Shown here piece by piece: positions 1-7,970 of a stretch of 64,000 nucleotides of DNA. The notes beneath the pieces are model-generated. The model did no database searches and was not told the DNA's origin. It saw nothing but the letters and a program-made list of their open reading frames with translations. The position numbers were made by a program, and so were the translations under genes. Position 1 is the first letter of the stretch. The number at the start of each line of letters is the position of its first letter. This DNA is from JBJHBP01 sp050485685 (GTDB lineage Bacteria > Pseudomonadota > Gammaproteobacteria > Steroidobacterales > Rariloculaceae): contig JBJHBW010000010.1 in the NCBI GenBank assembly GCA_050485685.1, positions 1 through 64,000 of the forward strand. Reading direction: 5' to 3'.

Positions 1-1919
1 GCCTGGCGGGTCTCCAGCGCATTGGGTTCTTCGCCGCTGGATTCATACAGTCCGGCAAGGCCCGTGTCATCCCTGTCCTGGTCGACGTAATCGCCACTGA
101 AATAGCTGTCGTCGTAGCGTGGCTCGTCGGTTGCTTCGACCATGAACAGCGGGACAGGGTTGTGTGCCGGAGATCCCGCGCCGCGATCTGCAGTATCCAC
201 GGCGGACTCGGGGCCTGTGGCAGCCGCGGTTGGTTCCACGGCGCGTGCCGCAGTGGCCGCCGCTGCCGACGCCGCGACAGCCCCGTCTCGGGTGGGGCCC
301 GCCGGCCTTGTGTCGGTCAGCACGGCCAGCGCCGCTTCGTCGGCCAGTGACGGCACCGTGCCCGTCTGGCCACCTGCCGGCACCTGCAACTGCTGGCCGA
401 CGCTGATGCGATTACGGTTGGCAATGTTATTGGCGGCCAGCAGTGACTCCTGATCGACACCAAGGTGACGCGCAATGCGCTCTATGCTGTCTCCGGACCG
501 GACCACGTAGACGCCGTCCACGACGATGGGCTCATCGTTGGCACGCTGGCCGCTGTCCCCCGTGCTGGCGAGCACGGCAGTGGCCTGAGCTTCAGCGTGG
601 CCTGGCAGTCGGATCACCTGACCGGCACGAATGAAGTTGGCGCTGGAGAGGCCGTTCAGACTCATCAGCGTGGAGACACTGGTACGGTAGCGCTGTGCGA
701 TGACCGACAGCGTTTCACCGCTGCGCACCCGGTGCTCGACATCAGGCCGCTGGGCCGCAAATGCCTCGCCGGCAGGAATCGCTGCGAGCAGCGTGGACGG
801 GTTCATGCCGGCACGCGCAGGCACGCGAAGGCGAAAGCCGCGCGGGACGTACTTCTCGCCGCTCCATACAAGGTCGCTGAGCGAAGGATTGAGCTGGCGC
901 AATGTGCGCATGTCCGTGTCCAGCGCCCTGGCGATCGTGTCCATGGCAATGTAGCTCGGCAGCGGTGTCACCGTCAGATCGCGAGCCGGGTTCGGTGTGA
1001 AGGACTCGAAGTAGCGTTCCGGATTGCTGTCCACATCCAGCGCAGCGAGAAAGGACGGGTAGAAATTGCGCGACGCGAAACCGAAAGTGCGTCCGTCGTA
1101 TTCGCGAATGATGACTCCGATGTCAGTGGTGCCGAGTTGGGTCACCGCACGCCGCATGCCGCCGGCGCCATGGTTGTAAGCGGTGATGGCGACCGGCCAG
1201 CTCTGCAGCAGGGCATGGTTGTCGGCGAGCAGCCGGGCTGCGGCGTCGGTTGAGAAATACGGATCGCGTCGCTCGTCCACGATGTGGTCTATCTGCATGT
1301 AGCGCATGCCGGTGGTCCGGATGAACTGCCACATGCCGGCCGCTCCGGCGTGCGAGTAGGCGGTGGGGTTGAATGAGGACTCCACATGAGGCAATACGGA
1401 CAGTTCGCGCGGCAGGCCGCGATCGGCCAGCACCTGATAGATATAGGGTTTCCACTCGCCGGCGCGTATCAGGCCCTCGCGAAAGCGGTCGGACTGTCCG
1501 AGTTGGAAGCGCACGCGCTGCACCGCTGCTCGCAGCTCTGCATTGCTGACGTCGTCCGGCCACAACGCGAGTACGCGGCGTTCATCTTCACTCAATCCTG
1601 TGCGCACACCGCTGGCAAGGCGTGTGAGGATGTTGCGATAGCGATCCATCTCCTGGCTCTGGATGCGTCGTCGCTCCGCCTGACTGGCGCCCTGCGGAAA
1701 CCGCAGGGTGTCGTAGACAACATTCAGATACAGGTTGTCATGGATGAATCCCGAGCGCGTGTTGACCTCGGTGTAAACCCGTGTCCAGAACTCGACGGCC
1801 GGCTCAATGGATGCCGGTCTCGGGAACAGTTCATTGCTGGCGACGGCAGGTGCAGCGATGGTTGCAGCGAACGCGACAGCGGTGATCCAGGCGATGCGAA
1901 AACACGCGACGGCTTTCAT
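1..1919 (-). CDS. mltD: MltD-type lytic murein transglycosylase with LysM repeats (partial, C-terminus off the window)
   Basis: This enzyme cleaves peptidoglycan glycan strands in the periplasm. The start at 1919 gives a hydrophobic export signal (residues 1-28, ending AVAS). No lipobox cysteine is visible, unlike E. coli MltD. The SLT domain carries the catalytic glutamate in LPHVESSFNP (about residue 180), followed by GAAGMWQF. Two clear LysM modules lie at about residues 393-436 and 469-512, and a weaker LysM-like stretch at 320-365. After them comes a low-complexity Ala/Thr tail that turns acidic. About 639 codons are visible and the frame is still open at position 1, so the C-terminus is missing. 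The upstream neighbour is lost in the scaffold gap. Confidence 0.9.
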   Translation of the reverse strand, partial: MKAVACFRIAWITAVAFAATIAAPAVASNELFPRPASIEPAVEFWTRVYTEVNTRSGFIHDNLYLNVVYDTLRFPQGASQAERRRIQSQEMDRYRNILTRLASGVRTGLSEDERRVLALWPDDVSNAELRAAVQRVRFQLGQSDRFREGLIRAGEWKPYIYQVLADRGLPRELSVLPHVESSFNPTAYSHAGAAGMWQFIRTTGMRYMQIDHIVDERRDPYFSTDAAARLLADNHALLQSWPVAITAYNHGAGGMRRAVTQLGTTDIGVIIREYDGRTFGFASRNFYPSFLAALDVDSNPERYFESFTPNPARDLTVTPLPSYIAMDTIARALDTDMRTLRQLNPSLSDLVWSGEKYVPRGFRLRVPARAGMNPSTLLAAIPAGEAFAAQRPDVEHRVRSGETLSVIAQRYRTSVSTLMSLNGLSSANFIRAGQVIRLPGHAEAQATAVLASTGDSGQRANDEPIVVDGVYVVRSGDSIERIARHLGVDQESLLAANNIANRNRISVGQQLQVPAGGQTGTVPSLADEAALAVLTDTRPAGPTRDGAVAASAAAATAARAVEPTAAATGPESAVDTADRGAGSPAHNPVPLFMVEATDEPRYDDSYFSGDYVDQDRDDTGLAGLYESSGEEPNALETRQ

Positions 1920-1988
1920 GGATCGTGGGACCCCCCTCTGGTTTTTCAAGTCTTTATAGCAGTATGGTTGGGCGAATTCTACCGCCAT

Positions 1989-2088
1989 NNNNNNNNNNNN
2001 NNNNNNNNNNNNNNNNNNNNNNNNNNNNNNNNNNNNNNNNNNNNNNNNNNNNNNNNNNNNNNNNNNNNNNNNNNNNNNNNNNNNNNNN
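1989..2088. other. Scaffold gap of 100 N
   Basis: Exactly 100 unresolved bases. A round number of this kind is the usual placeholder for a gap of unknown length, so the true distance between the transglycosylase gene and the GNAT/nitrilase gene is unknown and at least one gene may be hidden. Confidence 0.97.
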
Positions 2089-2121
2089 GCGGTCGATAAT
2101 GCGTTGAACCTGAGCGTCCAT
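2089..2121 (-). CDS. Possible 5' end of a gene cut by the scaffold gap
   Basis: Reading leftward from an ATG at 2121, the frame gives MDAQVQRIIDR and then enters the N run. It begins 23 bases after the stop of the GNAT/nitrilase gene, on the same strand, so it could be the next gene of an operon. Eleven residues are too few to assign a family, and no good ribosome binding site is seen. Treat it as a flag that the gap may hold a gene. Confidence 0.25.
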
Positions 2122-2144
2122 CGGTGCGGTTTCGTGCCCGATGC

Positions 2145-3698
2145 TCAGTCGCGGCCGCGCCAGTGAATGCCATACAGATCGTGACGACGATCTCTGAGAT
2201 TTCTGACCGTGCCGCTTTGACGCGCAGTGCGCAGGGCGTTCAGGCTGAGATCGGCGAACGCCACCATTTCCACATTCGGTGTGGTATCCGCTGCGATGCC
2301 GTCGCGTGCGAAAGGAAAGTCGCACGGCGTCAGGATGCAGCTTTGCGCGTAGTGAATGTCCATGTTCGGCACATTGGGAAGATTGCCGCAGCTGCCGGAC
2401 AAAGCCACATAGATCTGGTTCTCTACGGCGCGTGCCTGCGCACAGTAACGCACCCTGAGGTAGCTCTGGCGCTCGTCGGTCAGGAACGGCACGAACAGGA
2501 TGTTCATCCCCTGGTCGGTCAGGTGCCTGGCGAGTTCAGGGAACTCCACGTCGTAGCAGATCAGCACCGCGACTGGCCCGCAGTCGGTGTCTATCAGCTT
2601 CACCCGTGTGCCGCCGGCCATGTTCCACCAGTAACTCTCGTTCGGTGTCGGGTGGATCTTGTCCTGGCTGTCGCTGGTGCCGTCGCGCAGGAATACATGC
2701 GTGACGTTGTACAGCTCATCGTTCCGAATTACCGGCGTGCTGCCCGCTATGATGTTGATGTTGTACTTGATGGCTGCGTCCTGAAACAGATCCATCAGTG
2801 CCGGATCGTGTTTGCTCAGATGCCGGATGGCGTCACTTGGCGAGACCGCCTCATTCTCGATGGACAGCAGCTGCAGCGTGAACAACTCCGGAAACACGAC
2901 GAAATCGGCACGATAATCGGCCGTGACATCGATGAAATACAGGACCATCTGTCGAAACTCATCGAAGGAACTGATTCGACGCTGGCCATACTGCACGGTG
3001 GCGATGCGCACGCGGTTGGTCATGACGCGGCGGGGTTTGCCGGCGCCAGGCACCTCGCTCGCAGGTTCCGTATAGAGCGGGTTGCGCCACACCATATGCG
3101 CGGCATATCCGGCCGATTCGTTGTCACCGGGGAGATAGTTGCGGAGTACGCCAACGACCTCGAACCCGTTGCGCAACTGGAATCCGAGTACGGGGTCGCG
3201 CACCTTGCGCGCCTTGACCGCATCGATGTATTCCTGTGGCGAGTTGAACTGCTGACGCCGCTTCGCATAGTTGGGAATGCGTCCGGCGATGACGGTGCCT
3301 TTCAGCCGCAGGTCCTCGGCCAGTCGTCCGCGTTCACGGTAGAAGCGCTGACCGATGCGATAACGGCGCATGGTCGGGTCCACGCAAATCTCGTAGCCAT
3401 AAAGGTACTCGCCTTCGCTGTCGTGGGTCGCGCCGTAGCCGCCGCCGGTGATGGAGTGCCAGGTGTGCGGTTTGAGTGCGCGGTCCTCGGAAAGTCTTAT
3501 CGTTGCGCAATAGCCGACAATCTTGCTGTCGTGCTCGGCGACCCACACGCCTTCCGGAAACGCATTGATCTGCCCCCGGATCATGGCAGGAGAATAGGGC
3601 GCCATGCCGGGATAGGCCCGCTCCGTCAGGTCTATGATGTTCTGCACGTCATCGGGCAGTGCGTTGCGGATGATCAGTTTCGGAGAGGTCTTGGGCAT
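2145..3698 (-). CDS. Fusion of GNAT acetyltransferase and carbon-nitrogen hydrolase (nitrilase superfamily)
   Basis: A two-domain cytoplasmic protein of about 517 residues. The N-terminal third is a GNAT fold (IIRNALPDDVQNIIDLTERA near the start, later RRYRIGQRFYRERGR in the acetyl-CoA region). The C-terminal part is a nitrilase-superfamily domain with the Glu-Lys-Cys triad visible in FVVFPELFTL, DKIHPTP and AVLICYDVEF. Such fusions are a recognised family, but the substrate is not established. I prefer the ATG at 3698, preceded by AGGA, over the ATG six codons upstream at 3716, which has no ribosome binding site. A partial frame lies downstream before the gap. Confidence 0.88.
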   Translation of the reverse strand: MPKTSPKLIIRNALPDDVQNIIDLTERAYPGMAPYSPAMIRGQINAFPEGVWVAEHDSKIVGYCATIRLSEDRALKPHTWHSITGGGYGATHDSEGEYLYGYEICVDPTMRRYRIGQRFYRERGRLAEDLRLKGTVIAGRIPNYAKRRQQFNSPQEYIDAVKARKVRDPVLGFQLRNGFEVVGVLRNYLPGDNESAGYAAHMVWRNPLYTEPASEVPGAGKPRRVMTNRVRIATVQYGQRRISSFDEFRQMVLYFIDVTADYRADFVVFPELFTLQLLSIENEAVSPSDAIRHLSKHDPALMDLFQDAAIKYNINIIAGSTPVIRNDELYNVTHVFLRDGTSDSQDKIHPTPNESYWWNMAGGTRVKLIDTDCGPVAVLICYDVEFPELARHLTDQGMNILFVPFLTDERQSYLRVRYCAQARAVENQIYVALSGSCGNLPNVPNMDIHYAQSCILTPCDFPFARDGIAADTTPNVEMVAFADLSLNALRTARQSGTVRNLRDRRHDLYGIHWRGRD

Positions 3699-3820
3699 TC
3701 GTGGCGCATCCTGCATTGGGGCCGGTCTACTGGCGGCTAGAATAGTTCAGCCGCTGCCGGCGGCGCCACCGATGACCGGATGGCTTTCGCTATTGAGCAG
3801 AAGAATCCACCGAAGTCAGC

Positions 3821-3864
3821 AAAAAAATGCCCGGAGCAGCCAGGGGGGAGCGGCCACTCCGGGC
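3821..3864 (-). terminator. Rho-independent terminator of the TonB receptor gene
   Basis: On the minus strand an 8-bp perfect stem, GCCCGGAG (3864-3857) with CTCCGGGC (3836-3829), encloses a 20-nt loop. It is followed by an A and seven T (3827-3821). It lies just after the receptor stop at 3885. Confidence 0.85.
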
Positions 3865-3884
3865 GACACGGTCACAGGACAGGT

Positions 3885-5945
3885 TCAGAAGAAATAGCTG
3901 TAGTTCAGGTGAATCGTGCGCGGCGGCCCAAGACGTCGGAACAGGAACGGCTCGGCGGGGTCGCTGCCGACCAGGTTGGCCTGATTCACCAGATTCGCAT
4001 ACGTGCGATCCGTCGCATTCTCGACGCGAAGATTCAGGCGGTGACGTCCGTTGTTACCGTCCAGGTACACATGTGCGCCAAGATCGACAACGTGGGTGTC
4101 GCCGTACGTCTGTTGCCCGAAGCTCGCCAGCTCGCGGGTTTTCTCGCCAATGTAACGGAATGCCATGTTGACGCCGAAGGGCAGGTCCGATGGCGAGTAA
4201 GAGAGAGATCCCTTGTACTGGCGTCGCGGACGGTCCGGAATCTGCTGGTTGGTACCGCGTGCGATTTCCTTGCTGTAGGTATAGCTGACACCGAAATGCA
4301 GAGCCTGGGTGATCGGCCCACGCAGCAGAAATTCGCTGCCGGTGACTTTCACCTGTTCCGGAATATTAAAGAAGATGTTGGTGAACTCCGGTGGCAGTTC
4401 AATCGGGTAGTCATCGGGAATCGGGCCCCAGCTGATCAGGTTGTCGATGCGCCGGTTCCATCCCGTGACCTGCCAGCTCAACGGCCTGTCGCCGACATCG
4501 ATGCGTCCGCCAACCGACAGATTCAGGCTCTCACTTTCTTCCGGGCCCAGCAGCGGATTGCCATGTCGACAGCCCACGCCGGAAGGACAGTGAACCCGGT
4601 ACAGATTCTCGGCGCTGGGCAGCATGAATGAAGTGCCGACAACACCCTGAACATAGAAGTAGTCGCTGATGTCCCAGATCGCGGACGCACTCCACACGGT
4701 GGCGCTGTTGCCGCCGGTTTCGTTGTAGCGGGCGCCGATCGCGAAACGCACGTTCTCGGCCAGTTCGTCGGTGCTGCGCATTTGCGCATGTACGGCATGC
4801 ACCTCCTCGCGCTCTCCGGCAATCAGCAGCACATCGTCCTCACCCCTGTAGGTCTGAAAGTCGTAACCAACGTGGTATTCGAAGTTGCGATGTGGACGCA
4901 GCAATGTCGCGGCGCTGAGCCCGAAATCGTTATAGCCCCAGTAGGCGGAGGGGTTGGGCGGGGTGAAATAATCCGTATCCCAGGAATGATAGTAACCCTT
5001 GAGAAAGAACTGGGCGCCTTCCTCCGGCATGTAGTCCAGGCGCATGCTGAGGATGTTCTCTTCGCGGTCATTCACCGAGACGTTGGAGACGTTCGGATAA
5101 TCCAGGCGTGCTTCAGTGTGAATGCCCGTGACCGTGACACTGAAGTCCCCGGCAAAGTCGTAACCGTACTTCACGCCCAGGCTGTCGACCTGATAGCCGC
5201 GATTTCGATGCGTGGCTGTGGGCTGGTATGCGTCGTAGATCTCGTACCCGTCGGTTTCGTCGCGAGAGGCCCAGAACACCAGCTGATGGTCGCCGATACT
5301 GCCCCGGCCATAACCATTGAGGCGCATCATGCCGTGGCTGCCCGCGCCTACGGTGATGGCCCCGTCCGGCTGATCGGAGAATGAACGGGTCACGACGTTG
5401 ACGACCCCGGCGATAGCCTGGGTGCCGTACAGCAGCCCGTGTCCGCCTTTCAGCACCTCGACCCGCTCTATCATGCTGGAAGGCAGCGTGTCGGCCGGGC
5501 TCGTGCTGTTGTACAGACGGTTGTTGATGCGAACTCCATCCACTGTCCACAGTACGTCGCTGCCGCGAGAACCCTGCATCTGCAGGTTGACGTAGCTGAA
5601 CGCACCTGCCTGGGAGCTGACATGCACACCGGGCACCAGCATCTCCAGCGACTGCGCCACATCGACGAAACTGTAGGCACGGATCTGTTCTTCGGTGAGG
5701 ATCTCCAGATCGGCGCCGTAGCGGGCAAGTTCCAGCGGCGTGGTCTGCTCAAGGCTGCGTGCGCCGGTGACAATGATCTCTTCCAGCGTCGGGTCCAGCG
5801 CGCGGCCGCTGGCGGCCGTCTGCGCTGCGGCCGGTGCCGCCAGGATCAGCGCCATTGCGACGGCACCGGCCGTCGCCGTGAGTCGGTGCCCGATGCCCTC
5901 GGCCCTCAGTTGTTCGTGGTGTGTGGAATCCGATTCCGCCCGCAT
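3885..5945 (-). CDS. TonB-dependent outer-membrane receptor
   Basis: A 686-residue receptor, the usual length for the family. An N-terminal export signal (hydrophobic run about residues 27-41, ending AAAQ) is followed by a TonB-box-like EEIIVTGAR, then the plug (VDVAQSLEMLVPGV, IERVEVLKGGHGLLYG) and a beta-barrel ending in an aromatic residue (NYSYFF). Energised by TonB-ExbBD, it would import a scarce ligand. The co-directional PepSY protein upstream suggests a ferric-chelate substrate, but nothing in the barrel proves this. The ATG at 5945 has GGGAGAGG a few bases upstream. A 16-bp box 65 nt upstream is shared with the PepSY gene. A terminator follows at 3864-3821. Confidence 0.92.
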   Translation of the reverse strand: MRAESDSTHHEQLRAEGIGHRLTATAGAVAMALILAAPAAAQTAASGRALDPTLEEIIVTGARSLEQTTPLELARYGADLEILTEEQIRAYSFVDVAQSLEMLVPGVHVSSQAGAFSYVNLQMQGSRGSDVLWTVDGVRINNRLYNSTSPADTLPSSMIERVEVLKGGHGLLYGTQAIAGVVNVVTRSFSDQPDGAITVGAGSHGMMRLNGYGRGSIGDHQLVFWASRDETDGYEIYDAYQPTATHRNRGYQVDSLGVKYGYDFAGDFSVTVTGIHTEARLDYPNVSNVSVNDREENILSMRLDYMPEEGAQFFLKGYYHSWDTDYFTPPNPSAYWGYNDFGLSAATLLRPHRNFEYHVGYDFQTYRGEDDVLLIAGEREEVHAVHAQMRSTDELAENVRFAIGARYNETGGNSATVWSASAIWDISDYFYVQGVVGTSFMLPSAENLYRVHCPSGVGCRHGNPLLGPEESESLNLSVGGRIDVGDRPLSWQVTGWNRRIDNLISWGPIPDDYPIELPPEFTNIFFNIPEQVKVTGSEFLLRGPITQALHFGVSYTYSKEIARGTNQQIPDRPRRQYKGSLSYSPSDLPFGVNMAFRYIGEKTRELASFGQQTYGDTHVVDLGAHVYLDGNNGRHRLNLRVENATDRTYANLVNQANLVGSDPAEPFLFRRLGPPRTIHLNYSYFF

Positions 5946-6010
5946 ACCTGGCCTCTCCCTTGCAGTGTTCGTCGATGGCGGCCAAGTTAGTCGGCCGCTG
6001 TGGCCCGGCT

Positions 6011-6026
6011 CAAGTTAATAACGGTT
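6011..6026 (-). promoter_or_regulatory. Candidate operator box upstream of the TonB receptor gene
   Basis: Minus strand AACCGTTATTAACTTG, ending 65 nt before the receptor ATG. The same 16-mer with one substitution occurs 66 nt before the PepSY gene start (7880-7865). Agreement in both sequence and distance suggests a regulator binding site or shared promoter element. The regulator is unknown. Confidence 0.5.
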
Positions 6027-6095
6027 ACCCGCAGCCATCTGCGGTGCCGGTGCCGGGAAAGCTGCACAAACAGAGAAGGTGGGAATTGCCTTCTT

Positions 6096-6136
6096 CAGTC
6101 TCCGTTAACTGTTAGTGCAGACGTTAACGGAAACTG
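6096..6136. repeat. Inverted repeat with GTTAAC arms
   Basis: Arms CAGTCTCCGTTAAC (6096-6109) and GTTAACGGAAACTG (6123-6136) match at 13 of 14 positions around a 13-nt loop. It lies between the PepSY stop (6149) and the receptor promoter region. No T-run follows on either strand, so it is a weak terminator candidate. The TTAACG core links it to the boxes on both sides of the PepSY gene, so an operator is also possible. Confidence 0.5.
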
Positions 6137-6148
6137 ATGGCCGGAAAA

Positions 6149-7798
6149 TCAATCGGATACAGCGCCGAAGCGCAGTGTCTGCAGGCCCTGCCGCAACCGG
6201 CGCATATGACGGATCAGACGTTTCAGACCTGGCCATAGCGTGCTTGCGCTGACAATCACGCCACCGATGCTGAGCAGGATCACGACGATGTCCCACAACG
6301 GACGGCGGTTATAGAGCCAGGGTATGTCGAGGTTGTGCAGCGCGCTGTACAGCCAGCGCTGGGCACGGCTGCGCCGATGCTGTAACAGGACGTCGCCGGT
6401 TTGCGGCACCAGGTACAGCCATGTGGCCTGGTCGTCGTCGAAGCGTACCCGCAGTACCGGTAGCGGTCTTGATCCGTCACGGCTGCGATAGTAGTTGTCA
6501 TAATCCTGAAGCCACTTGTGGTCGCGGACCGGCACGTCGGTCATGATGTGATTGGCAATCCGTTCCATCTGCTGCGCCGAGTGGGAGGTGAAACTGCCGC
6601 GCTGCGGATCGGCCAGCGCCACCATGTGGCGCAGGGGGCGCTCGCCCGCAGGCCATGGATCGATGACCGATGCGGGTCTGGATCCGGTCAGGTACAGCTC
6701 CCCCTGGAACTGCCGCATCGTCATCTCTTTTGCGCCCGTATCGGCAACCAGCACGGCAGCAGCGGCCTGAAGTGCTTCCAGGCTCATACCGGAGATATCA
6801 AACGCGCCTCCGCTGATGACCTCGCGCTGAGTCTGGGTCAGGCCGCTTCCGGAGAACATCCCGTAGGGGTTCACCGAGAAGGCCCCGCTCAGCACCCAGG
6901 TGAACGCAATCAGCCCGAATGCCAGGCCGAAGTAGTGATGCCAGCGCATCAGGCCGGAGTAGGGTGAGCGAGATGGCTGACCGCGTCGCCGGCCGTAACG
7001 TGCATTGAGTGAAAGCCTCCACACACCGATGGCCAGACCGGTCACGCACATCAGCGCGCCCACAAATGAGCTCCAGATGATGAACTGGTTCCAGAGCTGT
7101 CCGTTCCTGCGCAGCGGCGTGAAGTAAACCCAATGCAGTACGCCGCTGACGTAGCCCTTGAACCGGCCGGGCCGGTCCGTTCTCATGATCAGTTCGCCCG
7201 TGCGCTCGGCCACGTAGTAATGCGTGTTCCGGGAATCGCCGACGGCGATGCGATGGACCGGCATATGTCTGCGCTGGGCGGTCTGAAGGGTCCACTGATC
7301 GCTGTCTTCAAGGTAGCGATCGTAGCGTATGGTGGAGGCATGCCCGGGCAGCCATGCGCGCACGATGTTCACGGCCATGTCGGCACTGACCGGTTCGATT
7401 TGCAACAGCTCGCCGCTGTCGGCATAGACGGTGCGCTGGCCGAACTGATAGACAGGCCGGTCCCCGCGCATGGTGATTTCAAGACTCGTCGGTCGAATGC
7501 CGTGCCGCGCGGCGGCCTGTGCGGGCGAATGCGTGGCTGACTCCAGGTTCACGGGCAGCTGACGGTCCAGGCGCTCGCCGGGATCCAGCCGTGGCATGCC
7601 CCAGTACATGAAAGCGACACCGGATACGAACCAGACGGTGAACAGCAGACCAAGCAGGATGCCCAGCCAGCGATGCGTGTAGATCAGCGCGGCGCGCCAG
7701 TTCAGCAGTTTTCGCCAGTTCATCCGTATATCCGGGGGCGTAAATCCGGGGGTTGGTAATGGGCCGCTCAGGTGCCGCCATGTCAGCCGTGAGGTCAT
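6149..7798 (-). CDS. PepSY-associated transmembrane protein (putative siderophore or iron reductase)
   Basis: An inner-membrane protein of up to 549 residues with four hydrophobic helices. The first is LGILLGLLFTVWFVSGVAF, two are central (SSFVGALMCVTGLAIGVW and FGLAFGLIAFTWVLSGAF), and one is C-terminal (DIVVILLSIGGVIVSAS). This is the PepSY_TM arrangement, with large periplasmic PepSY segments between. Relatives are encoded beside siderophore receptors and are thought to release or reduce iron in the periplasm. The TonB receptor downstream on the same strand fits that role. An internal ATG at 7723 (MNWRKLLNWR) is a credible alternative start. The longer start is kept because the upstream box then sits at the same distance as in the receptor gene. 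Confidence 0.82.
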   Translation of the reverse strand: MTSRLTWRHLSGPLPTPGFTPPDIRMNWRKLLNWRAALIYTHRWLGILLGLLFTVWFVSGVAFMYWGMPRLDPGERLDRQLPVNLESATHSPAQAAARHGIRPTSLEITMRGDRPVYQFGQRTVYADSGELLQIEPVSADMAVNIVRAWLPGHASTIRYDRYLEDSDQWTLQTAQRRHMPVHRIAVGDSRNTHYYVAERTGELIMRTDRPGRFKGYVSGVLHWVYFTPLRRNGQLWNQFIIWSSFVGALMCVTGLAIGVWRLSLNARYGRRRGQPSRSPYSGLMRWHHYFGLAFGLIAFTWVLSGAFSVNPYGMFSGSGLTQTQREVISGGAFDISGMSLEALQAAAAVLVADTGAKEMTMRQFQGELYLTGSRPASVIDPWPAGERPLRHMVALADPQRGSFTSHSAQQMERIANHIMTDVPVRDHKWLQDYDNYYRSRDGSRPLPVLRVRFDDDQATWLYLVPQTGDVLLQHRRSRAQRWLYSALHNLDIPWLYNRRPLWDIVVILLSIGGVIVSASTLWPGLKRLIRHMRRLRQGLQTLRFGAVSD

Positions 7799-7864
7799 CC
7801 CCCTACGTATACGTCACAGCAGGAATCTGCCCGAACCCGATGATGGCGGGCTTCAGCGTTCAGA

Positions 7865-7880
7865 CAAGTTATTAACGGTT
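7865..7880 (-). promoter_or_regulatory. Candidate operator box upstream of the PepSY gene
   Basis: Minus strand AACCGTTAATAACTTG, identical to the receptor-gene box except for one A/T change. It ends 66 nt before the ATG at 7798. Further TTAACG or CGTTAA words lie nearby at 7892, 7958 and 7971. Confidence 0.5.
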
Positions 7881-7970
7881 GAAGGGCAGGGGTTAACGCT
7901 GTGGCTGCCCGCCAGGCTGCCAGGACTGCACTTTCCAGCCGGGTAGCGAGTCGCGGGCGTTAACTGCGAA

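Noticed and set aside
2124..3740. Long plus-strand reading frame opposite the GNAT/nitrilase gene
   Set aside because: Its product has no recognisable motif, while the minus strand encodes clear GNAT and Glu-Lys-Cys nitrilase motifs. It is an antisense artefact of high GC content.
6011..7880. Fur box near the TonB receptor and PepSY genes
   Set aside because: The shared box lacks the GATAAT-type hexamers of a Fur site. It is recorded as an unknown operator.
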